From: Allobosea sp. WAO
GTDB taxonomy: Bacteria; Pseudomonadota; Alphaproteobacteria; Rhizobiales; Beijerinckiaceae
DNA: 64,000 nt
Assembly (NCBI RefSeq): GCF_001509835.1
Contig: NZ_JXTJ01000007.1
Span: 1-64,000 of the forward strand
Direction of reading: 5' to 3'
The notes below the pieces were generated by a model. That model searched no databases and had not been told where the DNA came from. It was given only the letters and a program-made list of their open reading frames with translations. Every line of letters starts with the position of its first letter. Position 1 is the stretch's first letter. Below are positions 54,429 to 62,899 of this stretch, one piece after another. Made by a program: the position numbers and the translations under genes.

Positions 54429-55321
54429 GCATGGCGACGCTGGGACGCAGTGAGGGCGCGATGCTTGCGCGCCGCCCCGAATTCGAGATCGAGCCGATCG
54501 ATGCGAGCGGCATCGGTGAGGTGGCGCGACCGCTTTCCGCCATGGAACGCATCGTCAACAATGAAGCCGTGCGCAAGGTGGCGATCCTGATCGCGCTCGC
54601 CATAGTCTGGGAACTCTACGCCCGCTGGCTCAACAACCCTCTTCTCTTTCCCTCCTTCGCCGAAACGGTCGCCACCTTCGTCGCTGATATCTCCAGCGGC
54701 ACGCTGATCGACCGTGTCGCGACCTCGATGCGCTCGCTCATCTACGGCTACGGCACAGGCCTCGCGCTGGCGGCAGTGCTGACGACGGTGGCCGTCTCGA
54801 CCCGCTTCGGGACGGACATCCTCAATACGCTGACCGCGATGTTCAATCCGCTGCCGGCGATCGCCCTGCTGCCGCTCGCGCTGATCTGGTTCGGCCTCGG
54901 CATCGGCTCGCTGATCTTCGTCATCGTCCATTCGGTGCTGTGGGCCGTCTCGCTCAACACGCTGACGGGGTTCCGCGCGGTACCGGAAGTGCTGCGCATG
55001 AGCGGGCGCAATTACGGCCTGAAGGGCCTGCGCTACGTGATCCACATCCTGATCCCGGCCGGCTTCCCGGCAATCCTCGCGGGCCTCAAAATCGGCTGGG
55101 CCTTCGCCTGGCGCACCTTGATCGCCGCCGAACTCGTCTTCGGCGTGTCGTCCCGCTCCGGTGGGCTGGGCTGGTACATCTTCGAGGCGCGTTCCGAACT
55201 CGACACCGCCCGCGTCTTCTCCGGCCTGCTCGCCGTCATCCTGATCGGCCTTTTCGTCGAGTCCGTGATTTTCCGCGCCATCGAGAAGCGCACCGTGCAG
55301 CGCTGGGGCATGCAGCACTGA
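54425..55321 (+). CDS. ABC transporter permease, NitT/TauT type
   Basis: A 298-residue inner-membrane protein with about six segments. The EAA-type loop RAVPEVLRMSGRNYGLKGLRYVIHILIPAGFPAIL contacts the ATPase. The first 50 residues are a hydrophilic N-terminal extension. It overlaps the ATPase gene by ATGA and should form a homodimeric channel with it. The substrate is read from the receptors, not from this protein. Confidence 0.9.
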   Translation: MSMATLGRSEGAMLARRPEFEIEPIDASGIGEVARPLSAMERIVNNEAVRKVAILIALAIVWELYARWLNNPLLFPSFAETVATFVADISSGTLIDRVATSMRSLIYGYGTGLALAAVLTTVAVSTRFGTDILNTLTAMFNPLPAIALLPLALIWFGLGIGSLIFVIVHSVLWAVSLNTLTGFRAVPEVLRMSGRNYGLKGLRYVIHILIPAGFPAILAGLKIGWAFAWRTLIAAELVFGVSSRSGGLGWYIFEARSELDTARVFSGLLAVILIGLFVESVIFRAIEKRTVQRWGMQH

Positions 55322-55365
55322 TCTGGCCCGACAAAGGCAACTGCTATGAACATGGGAGAAGCGCT

Positions 55366-56373
55366 GTGAAACGCATTATCGGTTTGGCCGCCGCTGCCGG
55401 CCTGGCACTGCTGGCCACGAGCCAGGCGCAGGCAGAGGTCAAGGAGATCAAGGCGGCTCAGCAATACGGGCTGAGCAGCCTGCCGCTGATGATCATGGAG
55501 GACGGCAAGCTCGTCGAGAAGCATGCCAAGGCGCTCGGACTGCCCGAGCTCACCGTGGCCTGGGTGAAGCTCGGCAATCCCGGCGCCATCACCGAAGGGC
55601 TGGTTTCCGGCGGGCTGGATTTCGGCAGCGGCGGCGTGCCTTCGCTGCTGACGCTCTGGTCGCGCACCCAGGGCACGACCATGGAGGTCAAGGGCGTCGG
55701 CGCGATCGTCAACATGCCGATGGAGCTGCTGACCACCAACCCCAAGGTCAAGTCCATCAAGGATTTCACCGAACAGGACCGCATCGCAGTCACCACCGTG
55801 CGCGTCTCCAACCAGGCACTGCTGCTGCAGATGGCCGCCGCCAAGGAGTTCGGCGCGGAAAACTACGCCAAGCTCGATCCGCTGACAGTGTCGCTCCCGC
55901 ATCCGGAGGCGACCTCGACGCTGCTCTCCGGCTCCGGCGTGATTTCGGCGCATTTCTCGGCATTGCCGTTCCAGCACCAGCAGAAGCGCGACCAGCGCGT
56001 CCAAAAGATCCTGAGCAGCTACGATGTGCTCGGCGGCCCGGCCACCAACACCGCCGCCTATGCGACCAAGCGCTTCCGCGAGGCCAATCCCAAGGCCTAT
56101 CAAGCTTTCGTCGCCGGATTGCAGGAGGCGATCGAGCTGATCAACAAAGACAAGCGGGCCGCTGCCGCGACCTATCAGCGGATGACCGGGACCAAGGAAA
56201 GCGTGGATGACATCTACGCGATGATCTCGGCGCCGGAAGTCCAGATGACTTTCACGCCGCACCAGACGATGAAGATGGCGAACTTCATGGCACAGACCGG
56301 TCGCTTGAAGACGGCTCCGAAGGATTGGAAGGACCTGTTCTTCGACGACGTCCACGCCTTGCCCGGCAGCTGA
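55366..56373 (+). CDS. ABC transporter substrate-binding protein (first of two paralogues)
   Basis: A 335-residue periplasmic receptor of the SsuA/TauA/NrtA type. It starts at GTG (55366) after a GGGAGAAG site, with a signal peptide ending SQAQA (about residue 23). The mature start AAQQYGLSSLPLMIMEDGKL is closely repeated in the second receptor (57660-58658), so the two arose by duplication. It lies 44 bases after the permease. The ligand cannot be told from sequence. Confidence 0.88.
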   Translation: MKRIIGLAAAAGLALLATSQAQAEVKEIKAAQQYGLSSLPLMIMEDGKLVEKHAKALGLPELTVAWVKLGNPGAITEGLVSGGLDFGSGGVPSLLTLWSRTQGTTMEVKGVGAIVNMPMELLTTNPKVKSIKDFTEQDRIAVTTVRVSNQALLLQMAAAKEFGAENYAKLDPLTVSLPHPEATSTLLSGSGVISAHFSALPFQHQQKRDQRVQKILSSYDVLGGPATNTAAYATKRFREANPKAYQAFVAGLQEAIELINKDKRAAAATYQRMTGTKESVDDIYAMISAPEVQMTFTPHQTMKMANFMAQTGRLKTAPKDWKDLFFDDVHALPGS

Positions 56374-56418
56374 CCGCGGGCGCGTCGGGTCAGCAGAACC
56401 CTCGTCAAGGAAACCAGC

Positions 56419-57147
56419 ATGATTGCCGGCGCAACCATTCCAGACCGGCGGCCAATCAGGCGCCGCAAGCTCTATGAAGACGTGGTCGAACGGCTGGAAA
56501 CCGCGATCAACGAGGGGCACTACGCGCCTGGCGACCAGCTGCCCGCTGAACGTGAGCTCATGGAGGCTTACGGTGTAGGCCGCACTGCGATCCGCGAAGC
56601 GCTCTTCGCGCTCCAGCGCATGGGGCTGATCGTCATCAGCAGCGGTGAGCGCGCCCGCGTCTCGCAGCCCAGCGCCGGCACGATGATCGGCGAGCTCTCG
56701 GGGCTGGCGCGCTATCTCCTGGCGAAGCCCGGAGGGGCGCACCACTTCCAGCAGGCGCGCACCATGTTCGAGGTCGGCGTCGCCCGTCTCGCCGCTGAAA
56801 CGGCGACCGCGGACGACATCGCCAGGCTCGAGGCCGCGCTGGCCGCCAACCGCGCCGCGCTCGATCAGGGGCGCGGCTTCGAACGGACCGACGTCGCCTT
56901 CCATCTCGTGCTGGCGGAGATCACCCGCAATCCGATCTTCACCGCGCTCCATCTGGGCCTGACCGAGTGGCTGACCGAACAGCGCACCACCTCGCTCAAG
57001 GCCGGCGGCGCGGCGCAGGCCGCTTATGCCGCTCACCAGCGCATCTTCGAAGCCGTTGCCGCCCGTAACCCGCAGGCTGCGGCCGATGCGATGCGCGCTC
57101 ATCTCGCCGAGGTCGGCGACTTCTACTGGAACGCCTCCGACCTCTGA
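56419..57147 (+). CDS. NanR-like GntR-family regulator
   Basis: A 242-residue GntR/FCD protein. The winged helix spans about residues 18-85 (APGDQLPAERELMEAYGVGRTAIREALFALQRMGL), followed by SSGERARVSQPSAGTMIGELSGLAR and PGGAHHFQQARTMFE, which match E. coli NanR segment by segment as I recall it. The FCD part has a likely metal site. No sialic acid genes are present in the window, so the effector may be another compound, but the promoter carries a NanR-like site at 53452-53466. It is encoded inside the ABC operon it probably controls. Confidence 0.85.
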   Translation: MIAGATIPDRRPIRRRKLYEDVVERLETAINEGHYAPGDQLPAERELMEAYGVGRTAIREALFALQRMGLIVISSGERARVSQPSAGTMIGELSGLARYLLAKPGGAHHFQQARTMFEVGVARLAAETATADDIARLEAALAANRAALDQGRGFERTDVAFHLVLAEITRNPIFTALHLGLTEWLTEQRTTSLKAGGAAQAAYAAHQRIFEAVAARNPQAAADAMRAHLAEVGDFYWNASDL

Positions 57148-57174
57148 CCACCCGCCATTTGCTCAGGACCATTC

Positions 57175-57474
57175 ATGGCGAAATTCACCATCCTCGTCCG
57201 CTTCCGCATCGCTGACGGCAGCATGGCCGGCTTCCTGCCGCTGATGATCGAGAACGCCGAGACTTCGCGGCGTGACGAACCCGGCTGCGAGCGGTTCGAT
57301 GTGCTGCAGCCCGACGGCGAGCAGGACTGCATCTTGCTCTACGAGATCTATCGCGACCGCGCCGCCTTCGACGCCCATTGCGCGAGCCAGCATTTCAAGC
57401 GCTTCGACGCGGCGACCAAGACGATGGTCGCCGAGAAAACCGTGACGGTGCTCGGGCTCCTGGCCGAGCCATAG
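57175..57474 (+). CDS. Antibiotic biosynthesis monooxygenase-type protein (ABM domain)
   Basis: A 99-residue single-domain protein of the dimeric alpha-beta barrel ABM family (YgiN/quinol monooxygenase-like). The pattern FTILVRFRIADGSMAGFLPLMIENAETSRRDEPGCERFDVLQ, then LYEIYRDRAAFDAHCASQHFKRF, is typical. Such proteins oxidise quinols or act as small ligand-binding or isomerase units. It lies between the NanR-like gene and the second receptor, so it may act on the imported compound; family members without cofactor are hard to assign. Confidence 0.85.
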   Translation: MAKFTILVRFRIADGSMAGFLPLMIENAETSRRDEPGCERFDVLQPDGEQDCILLYEIYRDRAAFDAHCASQHFKRFDAATKTMVAEKTVTVLGLLAEP

Positions 57475-57659
57475 GGCCCGTTTTCCGGACATTCCAAGAC
57501 GGCTTCATCCGCCAGCGTGCGCGGCCGGAGGGAAACCGACCGCGCACGCCAGATGTGACCATTCGAGAAGGCGGCCCGAACCGCCCGCATAGACCCAGAT
57601 GGAAACGCTCGCCGTGTGCCGGCAAGGCAGCCATGGCGAACCAAGGAAGGGATACGCAC

Positions 57660-58658
57660 ATGAAGCGACTGCTCCTGGCCGCCACGACGGCCTTTGCATT
57701 GCTCGGCACGGCCGGGGCCGCCCTGGCGGAGGCCAAGACGCTGCGCGTCGCGAAGCAATACGGGCTCGGCTACATCCAGCTGATGCTGATGGAGGATCAA
57801 AAGCTCGTCGAGAAACATGCCAAGGCTGCCGGCCTCGGCGACGTCACGGTCGACTGGTCGACCTTCCGCTCCAGCGACGTCATGAACGATGCGCTGATCT
57901 CCGGCAATCTGGACTTCGCCAGCCTCGGCCCCACCGGCATCATCACGATCTGGTCGCGCACCCGAAACAATGTCGATGTCCGCGCCGCCAGCGGCCTCAA
58001 CGCCATGGCCTGGACGCTCAACGTGCGCGATCCCGCCATCAAGTCGCTGAAGGACTTCACCGCGCAGCACCGCATCGCCGTGCCGGCGGTTAAAGTCTCC
58101 GGGCAGGCGACCGCTCTGCAGATCGCAGCCGCGAAGGAATGGGGCGACAAGGAATTCGAGAAGCTCGACTCCCTGACCGTTTCACTCTCGCATCCGGATG
58201 CCACTGCGATGATGCTGGGCGGCAAGTCCGAGATCGTGGCGAACTTCTCCTCGCCGCCCTTCTCCAACGTCCAGCTCAAGGACCAGAATATCCGGGCGCT
58301 GATGAACTCCGACGACATTCTCGGAGGCCCGATCTCGTTCAACGTGATCGCGACGACCGGCAAGTTCCGCAAGGATAATCCGAAACTCTATGGCGCCTTC
58401 CTCGCGGCTCTCAAGGAAGCGACCGATACCGTCAGCAAGGACAAGGGCGCTGCCGCCGAGGCCTATCTGCGCCTGACGAAGGATCGCTCCTCGAAGGAGG
58501 AACTCGTCGCGATCCTCGACGACAAGACGACGCACATCACCACCGACGTGCTCAATCTCGGCTCTTTCACCGATTTCATGGGGAAGGTCGGCCGTCTGAA
58601 GAACGCCCCGGCGGATTGGAAGAAGGAGATGCTGTTCCCGGAGGCGACGGCTCGGTAA
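57660..58658 (+). CDS. ABC transporter substrate-binding protein (second paralogue)
   Basis: A 332-residue SsuA/NrtA-type receptor with a signal peptide ending AALAEA (about residue 25). VAKQYGLGYIQLMLMEDQKLVEKHAKAAGL parallels the first receptor, and both later carry an LGGP(A/I) segment. It is 185 bases after the ABM gene, so it may have a second promoter. The ABC system thus has two receptors for one ATPase/permease, a way to widen substrate range. A hairpin terminator follows the stop. Confidence 0.87.
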   Translation: MKRLLLAATTAFALLGTAGAALAEAKTLRVAKQYGLGYIQLMLMEDQKLVEKHAKAAGLGDVTVDWSTFRSSDVMNDALISGNLDFASLGPTGIITIWSRTRNNVDVRAASGLNAMAWTLNVRDPAIKSLKDFTAQHRIAVPAVKVSGQATALQIAAAKEWGDKEFEKLDSLTVSLSHPDATAMMLGGKSEIVANFSSPPFSNVQLKDQNIRALMNSDDILGGPISFNVIATTGKFRKDNPKLYGAFLAALKEATDTVSKDKGAAAEAYLRLTKDRSSKEELVAILDDKTTHITTDVLNLGSFTDFMGKVGRLKNAPADWKKEMLFPEATAR

Positions 58659-58675
58659 GTCCCGCAACGACGGAA

Positions 58676-58707
58676 AGAGGCCAGGCGAAAGGGACCGCTT
58701 GGCCTCT
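58676..58707 (+). terminator. Terminator hairpin of the ABC operon
   Basis: AGAGGCCA (58676-58683) pairs with TGGCCTCT (58700-58707) around a 16-base loop, 17 bases after the second receptor's stop. It is followed by no long T-run. A smaller dyad AGCTCT/AGAGCT (58801-58823) lies further on, before the convergent AraC gene. Confidence 0.6.
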
Positions 58708-58916
58708 CAGTCACACAAGATGCAGCCGGGTCGCGGACCCAGCGAGTTTCGGCGGCGGGGCCCAGCTTGGCATGCCGTCGTGCGAGGAGGAGGGCCCGCA
58801 AGCTCTTAAAAGTAATGAGAGCTGAGCCTCATTAGGCGTACTGCGCCACTAGCGTATGTTTCCGGAGCACGCGATAGCGGACAGCCGACGCCAGCCGACT
58901 GGTTGGGACTGCAAAG

Positions 58917-59918
58917 TCAGCGTGGTCTGGCTTCGTTGCGAAACCGGCGCGGCGTGATCCCCGACATGCGGCGGAATGCCCGCGTGAAATGTGCCGGGTC
59001 GGCATAGCCCGAAGCAAACGCCACTTCGATCACCTTGGCGTCCGTCGTGCGCAGGAGCTTGGTCGCCCTCTCGAAACGCGCGGCTTCGATCAGATCGGAG
59101 TAGGTCAGGCCGACGAGCGCCAGTTTTCGCTGCAAGCTTCTGGCGCTGGTGCCCGCCATCTCCGCGATTTCAGCGACGGACGGAACGCCTTCGTCGAGAT
59201 AGGACGGCAACATCAGCTTGAGCGCGCGGACGATGTCTCCTCCGGCCGGGTCGGCATCGTCATCGAGGAACGCGAACGGTGTCTCGATCCCGCAGCCGGA
59301 ACGGCCCATGAGCGAGAGCGGCACCTCGATCCACGAGGCGAACTGCCCGGAGAGGAACCGCGTATTTGGCCAGTAGGCCTGGGTTTCGATGCTCGGGACG
59401 TAGCGCGCCTCGAAGGCGATCGTAGCCGGCTCCCAGCCCGTCCCGGCGAACTGCCGCACGACATGGATCGTAAAGACGTTCTGCAGCCAATGCGAATGCT
59501 CAAGATGCGCGATGCCCGCGGTTCCGACGAGCTTGCTGCAGATCTTGATGTGGTCATCGGCTCGTTCGAGCCACATGTCGAGGACGTTGTCCTCCAGCGT
59601 CGCCCATTTGCAGACCTGCTGCAGAGCGAGGAACAATGTCGGTGAATATCCGATGATTGCCCTGAACTTGGCGCTGAGATGGCAGAACTGGAGGCGCCTG
59701 GAGGCCTGAAAGCCGAAATCGACGATGCCTTGGGACCTCTGCGCGCTCTCGGCAAAGCTCACCGCGCGCAATAGCGGGATGAAATCGTCGGCCTTCTCCT
59801 CCAGGCAGCTCGGCAGCCCGAATTTCTCCAGCAACGGCGCTGTGGGCGCGCCGATCTCGTCGTGGATGTCGGTGAACGGGATCAGGAACTGGCAACGCGT
59901 AATCGGAATACTGCTCAT
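58917..59918 (-). CDS. AraC-family regulator with ligand-binding domain
   Basis: A 333-residue regulator. Residues about 10-200 form an AraC-type ligand-binding domain of the OruR/ArgR-like type (PLLEKFGLPSCLEEKADDFIPLLRAVSFAES). The C-terminal double helix-turn-helix (about 240-330) has AEIAEMAGTSARSLQRKLALVGLTYSDLIEAARFERATKLL and then VAFASGYADPAHFTRAFRRMSGITPRRFR. The start at 59918 has GGGGGAAGG before it; an upstream in-frame start is not supported. It is divergent from a short AraC-type gene and convergent with the ABC operon. Confidence 0.87.
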   Translation of the reverse strand: MSSIPITRCQFLIPFTDIHDEIGAPTAPLLEKFGLPSCLEEKADDFIPLLRAVSFAESAQRSQGIVDFGFQASRRLQFCHLSAKFRAIIGYSPTLFLALQQVCKWATLEDNVLDMWLERADDHIKICSKLVGTAGIAHLEHSHWLQNVFTIHVVRQFAGTGWEPATIAFEARYVPSIETQAYWPNTRFLSGQFASWIEVPLSLMGRSGCGIETPFAFLDDDADPAGGDIVRALKLMLPSYLDEGVPSVAEIAEMAGTSARSLQRKLALVGLTYSDLIEAARFERATKLLRTTDAKVIEVAFASGYADPAHFTRAFRRMSGITPRRFRNEARPR

Positions 59919-60060
59919 GTCGCCTTCCCCCAAGGCTGCAGAGTTATCGTCTTCAGCAAACCATAGCCGCTCCGTCATCCTGGCAAGGCATCGGAGCGGC
60001 CAGCTTTTGGCGGGCAATGGCCAGACGGGCCACTTGATCGATCACTAAATGGCGAGCTGA

Positions 60061-60435
60061 GTGAACGGAGACGCGAAGGTTTCGGCCCTTCGCGACAAGG
60101 CGATGAAGCTCGGGCATATCCCTTCCCAGCACACCGTGCGAGAGGCCGTTGCAGCGTCGCTGCAGAGTGGCGCATCGCTCCGGCAGATTGCAAGTCGGCT
60201 CGGGTTCAGCACCCGCTCGCTTCAGCGGCATCTTGCGGCAAGCGGAACCTGCCATAGCGCAATCGTTGCCGAGGTCAGGCTGGCTACCGCCTGCCGCCTG
60301 CTGACCGAAACCGACGAGAAGGTTTCGCGCATCGCCCTGCTTCTTGGCTACACCGGCCCGACCAGCTTCTCGCGCAGCTTCATGCGCCTGATGAAGATCC
60401 AGCCCGCGAGCTATCGGCGGCAACGGCGCAAATGA
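60061..60435 (+). CDS. Short AraC-type DNA-binding protein
   Basis: A 124-residue protein that starts at GTG (60061), or at an ATG at 60103, and consists of little more than an AraC helix-turn-helix pair (LRQIASRLGFSTRSLQRHLAASGT and IALLLGYTGPTSFSRSFMRLMKIQPASYRR). No ligand domain is present, and none is readable upstream in any frame, so it is either a stand-alone binding protein or the 3-prime remnant of a full regulator. It is divergent from the AraC-type gene at 58917-59918, with 142 bases between. Confidence 0.7.
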   Translation: MNGDAKVSALRDKAMKLGHIPSQHTVREAVAASLQSGASLRQIASRLGFSTRSLQRHLAASGTCHSAIVAEVRLATACRLLTETDEKVSRIALLLGYTGPTSFSRSFMRLMKIQPASYRRQRRK

Positions 60436-60644
60436 CGCAGGCCGCAGACCTCGGTGTGTTCCGCGCCACTCTCAGCAAGTCCGCTCTTGGCGCGTAATGG
60501 CAAGATTTCGATCGGGCAGAGGCAGCAAATGACCGAGCGTAATCGCCCAGAAGGCGCACGGTTTCGCAGGGAGTGACCGGCGAGCGGCCGCAAAAGGCCT
60601 GCCCGGCGCGCTTCAGTCTGGCGCTAGCAATGTGGAGGTTGAAG

Positions 60645-62075
60645 ATGAAGATCACTCGGCGAACCGCAGCTCTCGGCGGCGTAGCGGTGCTTGCTGGCGC
60701 GACGGCGGGGAACCCCGCTCGCGCCGAGCAGGGAGCTTTCCTCGGCATCGGCGAAGGCCTGGAGGATTTCTGGCTGGCCACCGACGCCTATATTTTCGGG
60801 TACCCGCTGGTCACGATGGAGATGACCCGGCGTGTCATAACCAACGCTGCCGATGCCGTCGGAACGCGGGCTCCGATGGGCCACATCATCAAGCTGCGCA
60901 GCTATCCCGATGCTTCCTTCAGGGACGTCACGGCGCCGAACGCCGATACGCTCTACACGACCGCGTTCTTCGACGTCGGCAACGAGCCCTGGGTCCTCAG
61001 CGTTCCCGATATGAAGGGGCGCTACTTCCTGCTTCCGATGCTGGACGGCTGGACGACCGTCTTCCAAGTGCCGGGCAAGCGGACCACCGGCACCGGGCCC
61101 CAGACCTACGCGATTACCGGCCCCGGCTGGAAGGGCACGCTGCCCGAGGGCGTGAAGGAGTACAAATCCTCGACGAACATCGTCTGGCTGCTCGGGCGCA
61201 TCTACTGCACCGGCACGCCCGAGGACTACGCCGCGGTCCACAAGCTGCAGGATGAATTCAAGCTCGTCCCGCTCAGCGCCTATGGCAAGCCCTATACGCC
61301 GCCGCCCGGCAAGGTCGATCCGTCGATCGACATGAAGACCGCGGTGCGGGACCAGGTCAATCGCATGGATGCGGTGTCCTATTTCAAGCTGCTCTGCGAG
61401 CTGATGAAGAGCAATCCGCCGGCAGCCGCCGACGCGCCGGAGCTCGCGCGTTTCGCCCATCTCGGCATCGTTCCGGGCCAGGACTTCGACGAGAGCAAGT
61501 TCAAGGTCGATCTGGCGAAGCGGGTCCCCGAAGTCGCCTTCGACAGGATCATGTTGCAGTTCAAGATCAACGGGGCCGTCAAGCACGAGAACGGCTGGGC
61601 CTTTACGAAGAAGACCGGCATCTATGGCACCGACTATCTGATGCGCGCGCTGGTGACCGCGATCGGCCTCGGCGCCAACCGCCCCCAGGACGCGGTCTAC
61701 CCGACCTCGCAGCGCGATGCCGTTGGCCGGAAATACAGCGGGGCGAACAAGTACGTCATGCGCTTCCCCAAGGGGCATCTGCCCCCCGCGGACGGCTTCT
61801 GGTCGCTGACCATGTACGACGACAAGTATTTCTTCGTGAACAACCCGCTGAACCGATACTCGATCAGCGCCCGCCAGAACCTCAAGTCCAATCCGGACGG
61901 CTCCACCGATCTCTACATCCAGCATGAATCCCCAGGAAAGGAGAAGGAGTCGAACTGGCTTCCCGCCCCCGCCGGCGATTTCATTCTGATGCTTCGCATG
62001 TATTGGCCGAGTGAAACCGATCCGTCGATCATCAACGGCACCTGGACGATCCCCGCCGCGACGAAACAGGCCTGA
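60645..62075 (+). CDS. Tat-exported DUF1254/DUF1214 protein
   Basis: A 476-residue periplasmic protein. The signal KITRRTAALGGVAVLAGATA with a likely cleavage after PARA (about residue 27) is twin-arginine-like. The DUF1254 domain (about residues 60-190) includes YIFGYPLVTMEMTRRV and NADTLYTTAFFDVGNEPWVLSVPD, and the DUF1214 domain (about 345-460) includes GFWSLTMYDDKYFFVNNPLNRYSI. Function of the family is not established. Homologues are secreted and often occur in several copies in rhizobia. The ATG at 60645 is chosen with GGAGG nearby. Confidence 0.87.
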   Translation: MKITRRTAALGGVAVLAGATAGNPARAEQGAFLGIGEGLEDFWLATDAYIFGYPLVTMEMTRRVITNAADAVGTRAPMGHIIKLRSYPDASFRDVTAPNADTLYTTAFFDVGNEPWVLSVPDMKGRYFLLPMLDGWTTVFQVPGKRTTGTGPQTYAITGPGWKGTLPEGVKEYKSSTNIVWLLGRIYCTGTPEDYAAVHKLQDEFKLVPLSAYGKPYTPPPGKVDPSIDMKTAVRDQVNRMDAVSYFKLLCELMKSNPPAAADAPELARFAHLGIVPGQDFDESKFKVDLAKRVPEVAFDRIMLQFKINGAVKHENGWAFTKKTGIYGTDYLMRALVTAIGLGANRPQDAVYPTSQRDAVGRKYSGANKYVMRFPKGHLPPADGFWSLTMYDDKYFFVNNPLNRYSISARQNLKSNPDGSTDLYIQHESPGKEKESNWLPAPAGDFILMLRMYWPSETDPSIINGTWTIPAATKQA

Positions 62076-62136
62076 ACCGGGCCCTGCGCAGCTTCGACCC
62101 TGACGACTGTTGGTGAAACTTGGAAAGGCGAAGACG

Positions 62137-62493
62137 ATGACCGGAAAGGCATTGGCAGCAGCACTCCTGGGAATGATGCTTGCAACTCCGGCCGCGGCGC
62201 AGACTGCTCTGAGCGCCTATGCGGACGAGAATGGCTACATCGACGTCCAGAAGCTGACCTGCGCACAATTGGCGGGGACGTTCCAGGAGGACGCCGACAT
62301 GCTGACGAGCTGGTATAGCGGCTGGTACAATGGCCTGGCGCGGAAGCACATGCTCAACGTCAAGCGCGGCAAAGAGGCCGAGCACGAAATCATCCAGTAC
62401 TGTAAGGCCAATCAGAGCAAACGCGTGATCGAAGCCATCGCCGTGGTGTTCAAGGATATGCGCGCCGAGCGCGGAATCGAGATGAAGCCCTGA
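62137..62493 (+). CDS. HdeA/HdeB-like periplasmic protein
   Basis: A 118-residue protein with a signal peptide ending AAAQ (about residue 22). The mature region has two cysteines (KLTCAQL and QYCKANQ) in the arrangement of the acid-stress chaperones HdeA/HdeB, plus WYSGWYNG between them. In enterobacteria these keep periplasmic proteins from aggregating at low pH; in rhizobia the role is not proven. The start at 62137 follows GGAAAGGCGAAG. It is 61 bases after the DUF1254 gene. Confidence 0.75.
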   Translation: MTGKALAAALLGMMLATPAAAQTALSAYADENGYIDVQKLTCAQLAGTFQEDADMLTSWYSGWYNGLARKHMLNVKRGKEAEHEIIQYCKANQSKRVIEAIAVVFKDMRAERGIEMKP

Positions 62494-62516
62494 TTTGAAG
62501 GCACTGCCCCTCCTTT

Positions 62517-62550
62517 GAAGATCCGGGCCGGGCCTCTGGCGCGGATCTTC
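62517..62550 (+). terminator. Hairpin between the HdeA-like and lipoprotein genes
   Basis: GAAGATCCG (62517-62525) pairs with CGGATCTTC (62542-62550), a perfect nine-base stem with a 16-base GC-rich loop. It lies 23 bases after the HdeA-like stop and 26 bases before the lipoprotein start. It may end the upstream transcript in part. Confidence 0.55.
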
Positions 62551-62576
62551 TCCCGAACTCAAGAAGGAGCGATCGC

Positions 62577-62798
62577 ATGACATCGATCCGATTGATCGGC
62601 CCAGTCTTCCTGGCAAGCATCGTCCTCAGCGGCTGTCAGACGTCGCAGTCGAGACAAGCGGAGCTCGCGGCGATTTGCGCAAACCCCGTCAACAGGCAGC
62701 CCCAGAATTTCTACTTTGACGAATGCCAGGCGCTTTACCCGTCTTCCGACCAGGCCTTGCAGAAGGACTATCAGCTCGGCGCGCCCGCGGGCCGTTGA
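62577..62798 (+). CDS. Small hypothetical lipoprotein
   Basis: A 73-residue protein with a lipoprotein signal: a hydrophobic stretch then the lipobox LSGC, with the lipidated cysteine at residue 20. The mature 54 residues have two more cysteines (AICANPV and DECQAL) and no known domain. AAGGAG at 62563-62568 supports the start. It is likely anchored in the inner leaflet of the outer membrane. Confidence 0.75.
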   Translation: MTSIRLIGPVFLASIVLSGCQTSQSRQAELAAICANPVNRQPQNFYFDECQALYPSSDQALQKDYQLGAPAGR

Positions 62799-62899
62799 GG
62801 GGGCCATATCGTCTCCGGCCGGATGACGTTTGCTGGCCGCGCCAGCTGAAGAGAGCACGACTGATCCACCCCCGTTGAAGCTGAGCGCCGCCGGCCTTC

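Noticed and set aside
53541..58658. A sialic acid (nan) operon because of the NanR-like regulator
   Set aside because: No lyase, epimerase or kinase for sialic acid is present and the transporter type is NitT/TauT.
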